In this document: piece by piece, positions 21,844 to 24,577 of the stretch | Layout of the letters: each line of letters opens with the position of its first letter | Position numbering within the stretch: position 1 is the stretch's first letter | Assembly (NCBI GenBank): GCA_964542765.1 | Contig: CAZIVO010000049.1 | Location: 1-24,577 of the forward strand | Direction: 5' to 3' | From: CAZIVO01 sp964542765 | GTDB lineage: Bacteria; Planctomycetota; UBA1135; UBA2386 | Length of the DNA: 24,577 bases | Notes under the pieces: generated by a model | What the model was told of the DNA's origin: nothing | Seen by the model: only the letters and a program-made list of their open reading frames with translations | Database searches by the model: none | Made by a program: the position numbers and the translations under genes

Positions 21844-24577
21844 ATGAATCGAACCAAGAGATCCCTCGACCATGGGCGCGTCCCTTCCTGGATCTGGGTA
21901 CTCGGCACTGCCGGTCTGGCTGCCGGCGCCTTGCTCTTGACCTTGCTGACGCAGCATCTCATCAAGCTGCAGTCGGTCAACGAGGACTTCGGCCGTCAGC
22001 GCACCGATCTCGCCTCCCTCGCCCAGCACCTGCATCAACCGCTGACGCAGGTCGAGTCGAGCGCGCGCCGGATCTTCGAGGAATACGAGACTCCCGATCC
22101 GACCCTGCTGAACGAGGAGGAGATGGATCAACTCTTCCGCACCGCCTTCTCGCTCGACCTGAGCAGTTCGGTCAAGAACTCGGTGGTGCGCTTGCTGGGC
22201 ATGCTCGAGGACGGCAGGCAACGCCTGGATCTCTGCGAGGGCTGGTTGCAGCAGCGCGGTCGTCTGGCGGATGACCGGGTCGCCCGCTTTGGCGATGTCC
22301 GGCTCATGCAGGAGAAATTGCAGCGCACCAATGACGAACTCCTGGCGCGGGCACAACGCAATCGCGAAGCCTTGCGCCTGAAGCTTCAAGATGGTGACCC
22401 GCAAGCCGCCAAAACCGCCGCTGATCGTTTCGCCGACGGCCGCGCCGATCGCGAGCGAGCGGCTCTCGAACAACTGCGGCACTGCCTGCTCGACCTGTCG
22501 AACGCCGTCTTGCAACTCCATGCCGAGGACAAGCTCGAGAGATTGCCAATCTTGCGCGAGGAACGTTTTCCGCCGATCTTGACCCGCATCGAGGGTCAGA
22601 TCACCGGTCTTCAGTTCGAGTCGGACTCCGGTGCGGTGGCCGATCTCTCGCGCGACTATGCGGCTCTTCGCCTCGAACTCTTCGGGCCCATCGGCCTGCA
22701 CGCCAGCAATGCCAGCTGGTTGCGCCATGGCCGTGAGGGCAAGCTCATGGCGCAGAGCATGGAGGAATGGCGCGTCAACATGCGCCAGACCATGGGCGAA
22801 CTCGAGCACGAACTCGATCGCGCCGCGGTCGAGGCCGGTCACGAGATGCAGGACCGCCTGCACCTTCTGTGGAGCACCTGCTTGCTGGTCGGCGGCATCG
22901 TCGGCTTGCTGTTCTTGTTGCTGTCGCGCGCGATCAGCCGGACGGCGAGCGATCAGATCACCGAGTTGCAGAAGGCCCGTCACGAGGCTAACACCGCGGC
23001 CAAGGCGCAGAGCACCTTCCTGGCCAATATGAGTCACGAGATCCGCACACCGATGAACGGTGTGCTCGGCATGGCCGACCTGCTCGGCGAGACCGAACTC
23101 GACGAGGAACAAAAACAATTCACCCGCACCATCTGCACTTCAGCCGATGCCTTGCTGACGGTCATCAACGATGTCCTCGACTTCTCCAAGATCGAGGCCG
23201 GCCGTTTCGACCTCTCGCCCACCGACTTCGACCTGCGCAACTGTGTCGAGGACGTCATGGATCTGATGGGTCCGATGGCCGGAGCCAAGGGAATCGAGTT
23301 GCTCTGTTCGATCGAGCATCGCGTCCCGCGTCTGGTTCATGGCGACCCGGATCGCCTGCGACAGGTCCTTCTCAATCTCGCCAACAATGCCGTCAAGTTC
23401 ACTTCTGACGGCGAGGTCACGGTGCTGGTCGAGCATGCCGGCACCGAAGGTGACAGTACGCGCTTGCGTGTGCGCGTCTGCGACACGGGTGTCGGCATTC
23501 CCGACGAGGTCTTGCCTTACCTGTTCGAGCCCTTCGCGCAGGCCGACTCGACGACGACGCGCCGTTTCGGCGGCACCGGTCTGGGCTTGAGCATTTCGCA
23601 GCGGTTGGCGGAGATGATGGGCGGCAGTATCGAGGTCAGCAGTCGCGAGGGGCAAGGCTCGGAGTTCTGCTTCACGATCCTGCTCGGAGCGGCTGTCGAT
23701 GCCGCGCCCACCGAGGATCCTCTGGACTTCTCGGGGCACTCGGTCTTGATCGTCGACGACAACGAGACCAACCGTGAAATCCTGGCGACGCGGATGGCGG
23801 GCTGGCACATGGGATTCGACGTGGCCGAGGATGGCGAGCAAGCCCTCACCCGTCTGCGCGAAGCCAGGCGCCGTGGTCATCATTTCGATGTCGCCCTGCT
23901 CGACTTGCAGATGCCGCACATGGACGGCATCGAACTCGCCCGCGCGATCAAGGCCGACCCCGATCTCGCCGACACGTCTCTGGTCATGTTGAGTTCGGTC
24001 GGTTCGCGCCCGGCGGAATTCTCCTTGAGCGAACTAGGGCTCGAGGACTGGCTGGCCAAGCCCCTGCGCGAGAACCGACTGAAAGCTTGCCTGCAGAAGG
24101 TCCTGCGCTTGATGCCCAGGTCATCCGAGGGGGACCCCGCCAGCAAGAACGGGGATCAGCTCCACTTGAATGTTCTGGTGGCGGAAGACAATGCCATCAA
24201 CCAAAGGGTCGCCAAGGAGATGTTGCGGAAACTGGGCTGCACCGCTCAGTTCGCGGTCAATGGTCTCGAGGCGGTTCAGTTGATCAAGGAGCACGACTTC
24301 GATCTGGTCTTGATGGACTGTCAGATGCCGCAGATGGATGGCTTCACGGCGACGCGCACCATTCGCGACATGGGCGGTCGCCACGCCGAGATCCCGATCC
24401 TGGCCTTGACGGCCAATGTCCTGCCCGGCGACTGGGAAGCCTGTCGCGAGGCGGGCATGGACGACTTCCTTTGCAAGCCGGTGAAGAAGGATCAATTGGC
24501 CAGCGCCATGCGTATGTGGACGAGCGAGGCCCTGCCCACGAACGAGCATGCGAACGAGCCGACCGCCGGTTCAGGCG
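21844..24577 (+). CDS. hybrid sensor histidine kinase with two receiver domains (3' end outside window)
   Basis: Membrane kinase of a phosphorelay. The frame is open from 21844 to the edge (911 codons), so the C-terminus is missing. TM1 is at about 16-36 (WIWVLGTAGLAAGALLLTLL) and TM2 at about 341-360 (LLWSTCLLVGGIVGLLFLLL). The roughly 300-residue region between them is mostly charged and predicted helical and matches no sensor domain I know. HisKA has H398 in MSHEIRTPMNG. The ATPase has N-box NLANNAVKF (N515), CDTGVGIP (546-553) and RFGGTGLGLSI. REC1 (about 633-750) has D638/D639 and phosphoacceptor D687 in LLDLQMPHMDG. REC2 (about 775-895) has D782 and D825 in LMDCQMPQMDG. This is BarA-like order; an Hpt domain may follow. 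An alternative ATG at 21781, just after an in-frame TAG, would add 21 residues. No target regulator is adjacent. Confidence 0.93.
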   Translation, partial: MNRTKRSLDHGRVPSWIWVLGTAGLAAGALLLTLLTQHLIKLQSVNEDFGRQRTDLASLAQHLHQPLTQVESSARRIFEEYETPDPTLLNEEEMDQLFRTAFSLDLSSSVKNSVVRLLGMLEDGRQRLDLCEGWLQQRGRLADDRVARFGDVRLMQEKLQRTNDELLARAQRNREALRLKLQDGDPQAAKTAADRFADGRADRERAALEQLRHCLLDLSNAVLQLHAEDKLERLPILREERFPPILTRIEGQITGLQFESDSGAVADLSRDYAALRLELFGPIGLHASNASWLRHGREGKLMAQSMEEWRVNMRQTMGELEHELDRAAVEAGHEMQDRLHLLWSTCLLVGGIVGLLFLLLSRAISRTASDQITELQKARHEANTAAKAQSTFLANMSHEIRTPMNGVLGMADLLGETELDEEQKQFTRTICTSADALLTVINDVLDFSKIEAGRFDLSPTDFDLRNCVEDVMDLMGPMAGAKGIELLCSIEHRVPRLVHGDPDRLRQVLLNLANNAVKFTSDGEVTVLVEHAGTEGDSTRLRVRVCDTGVGIPDEVLPYLFEPFAQADSTTTRRFGGTGLGLSISQRLAEMMGGSIEVSSREGQGSEFCFTILLGAAVDAAPTEDPLDFSGHSVLIVDDNETNREILATRMAGWHMGFDVAEDGEQALTRLREARRRGHHFDVALLDLQMPHMDGIELARAIKADPDLADTSLVMLSSVGSRPAEFSLSELGLEDWLAKPLRENRLKACLQKVLRLMPRSSEGDPASKNGDQLHLNVLVAEDNAINQRVAKEMLRKLGCTAQFAVNGLEAVQLIKEHDFDLVLMDCQMPQMDGFTATRTIRDMGGRHAEIPILALTANVLPGDWEACREAGMDDFLCKPVKKDQLASAMRMWTSEALPTNEHANEPTAGSG

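Noticed and set aside
21634..23118. 494-codon open frame on the minus strand under the hybrid kinase
   Set aside because: The plus-strand frame through the same bases encodes a continuous kinase with membrane segments, HisKA, ATPase and receiver motifs. The minus frame has none.
1..24577. tRNA, rRNA, CRISPR array, insertion sequence, toxin-antitoxin or phage-defence genes
   Set aside because: Reading both strands I found no cloverleaf, regularly spaced repeats, transposase motifs or small paired toxin-like frames. A covariance-model or HMM search would be needed to exclude weak cases.

Overview
The window is 24.6 kb of densely coded, GC-rich bacterial chromosome carrying 18 protein genes, the first and last of them cut by the window edges. 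I see no rRNA, tRNA, CRISPR array, insertion sequence or phage gene. Intergenic gaps are short (longest about 212 bp) and several genes overlap by 4 bp. Shine-Dalgarno sequences are strong at a few translationally coupled starts and absent at many others. An exported prenyltransferase/squalene-cyclase-type toroid protein with a DADLSVT motif, an exported phosphoesterase fused to a LamG-like domain, a DPP IV-type peptidase and a PPi-type phosphofructokinase together suggest an uncultured member of Planctomycetota or a similar lineage. That assignment is inference; no marker gene in the window settles it.

Layout. (1) 3-2041, plus strand: the 3' part of purL overlapping purQ, which together make the FGAM synthase of purine synthesis. 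(2) 2055-9365, minus strand, seven genes read right to left: a Gfo/Idh/MocA oxidoreductase, a radical SAM protein with a C-terminal cysteine set, an aldo/keto reductase, a methyltransferase, purD, a Fur-family regulator and an NtrC-type sigma-54 response regulator. Most neighbours overlap or nearly touch. purD, the second purine locus, points towards purLQ with the two regulators between them. (3) 9393-14655, plus strand: an exported metallophosphoesterase with a LamG-like domain, a methyltransferase with a very acidic cysteine-containing insertion, a saccharopine dehydrogenase-family protein and the exported toroid protein. (4) 14677-19280, minus strand: a Gfo/Idh/MocA-SDR fusion protein, a GT4 glycosyltransferase overlapping it by 4 bp, and a PPi-type 6-phosphofructokinase. 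(5) 19478 to the end, plus strand: an exported DPP IV-type S9 peptidase and a hybrid sensor histidine kinase with two receiver domains that runs off the right edge.

How the parts may work together. PurL, PurQ and PurD are housekeeping purine enzymes. The Fur-type regulator is translationally coupled to the sigma-54 activator, which links a metal or redox sensor to a two-component output. The radical SAM/Gfo/AKR/methyltransferase run looks like a small modification pathway of unknown product. The Gfo-SDR fusion and its coupled glycosyltransferase look like a sugar-nucleotide or membrane-glycan module. At least two starts (7046 and 13528) have a -10-like hexamer 6 to 7 bases upstream and no Shine-Dalgarno sequence, as expected for leaderless mRNAs.
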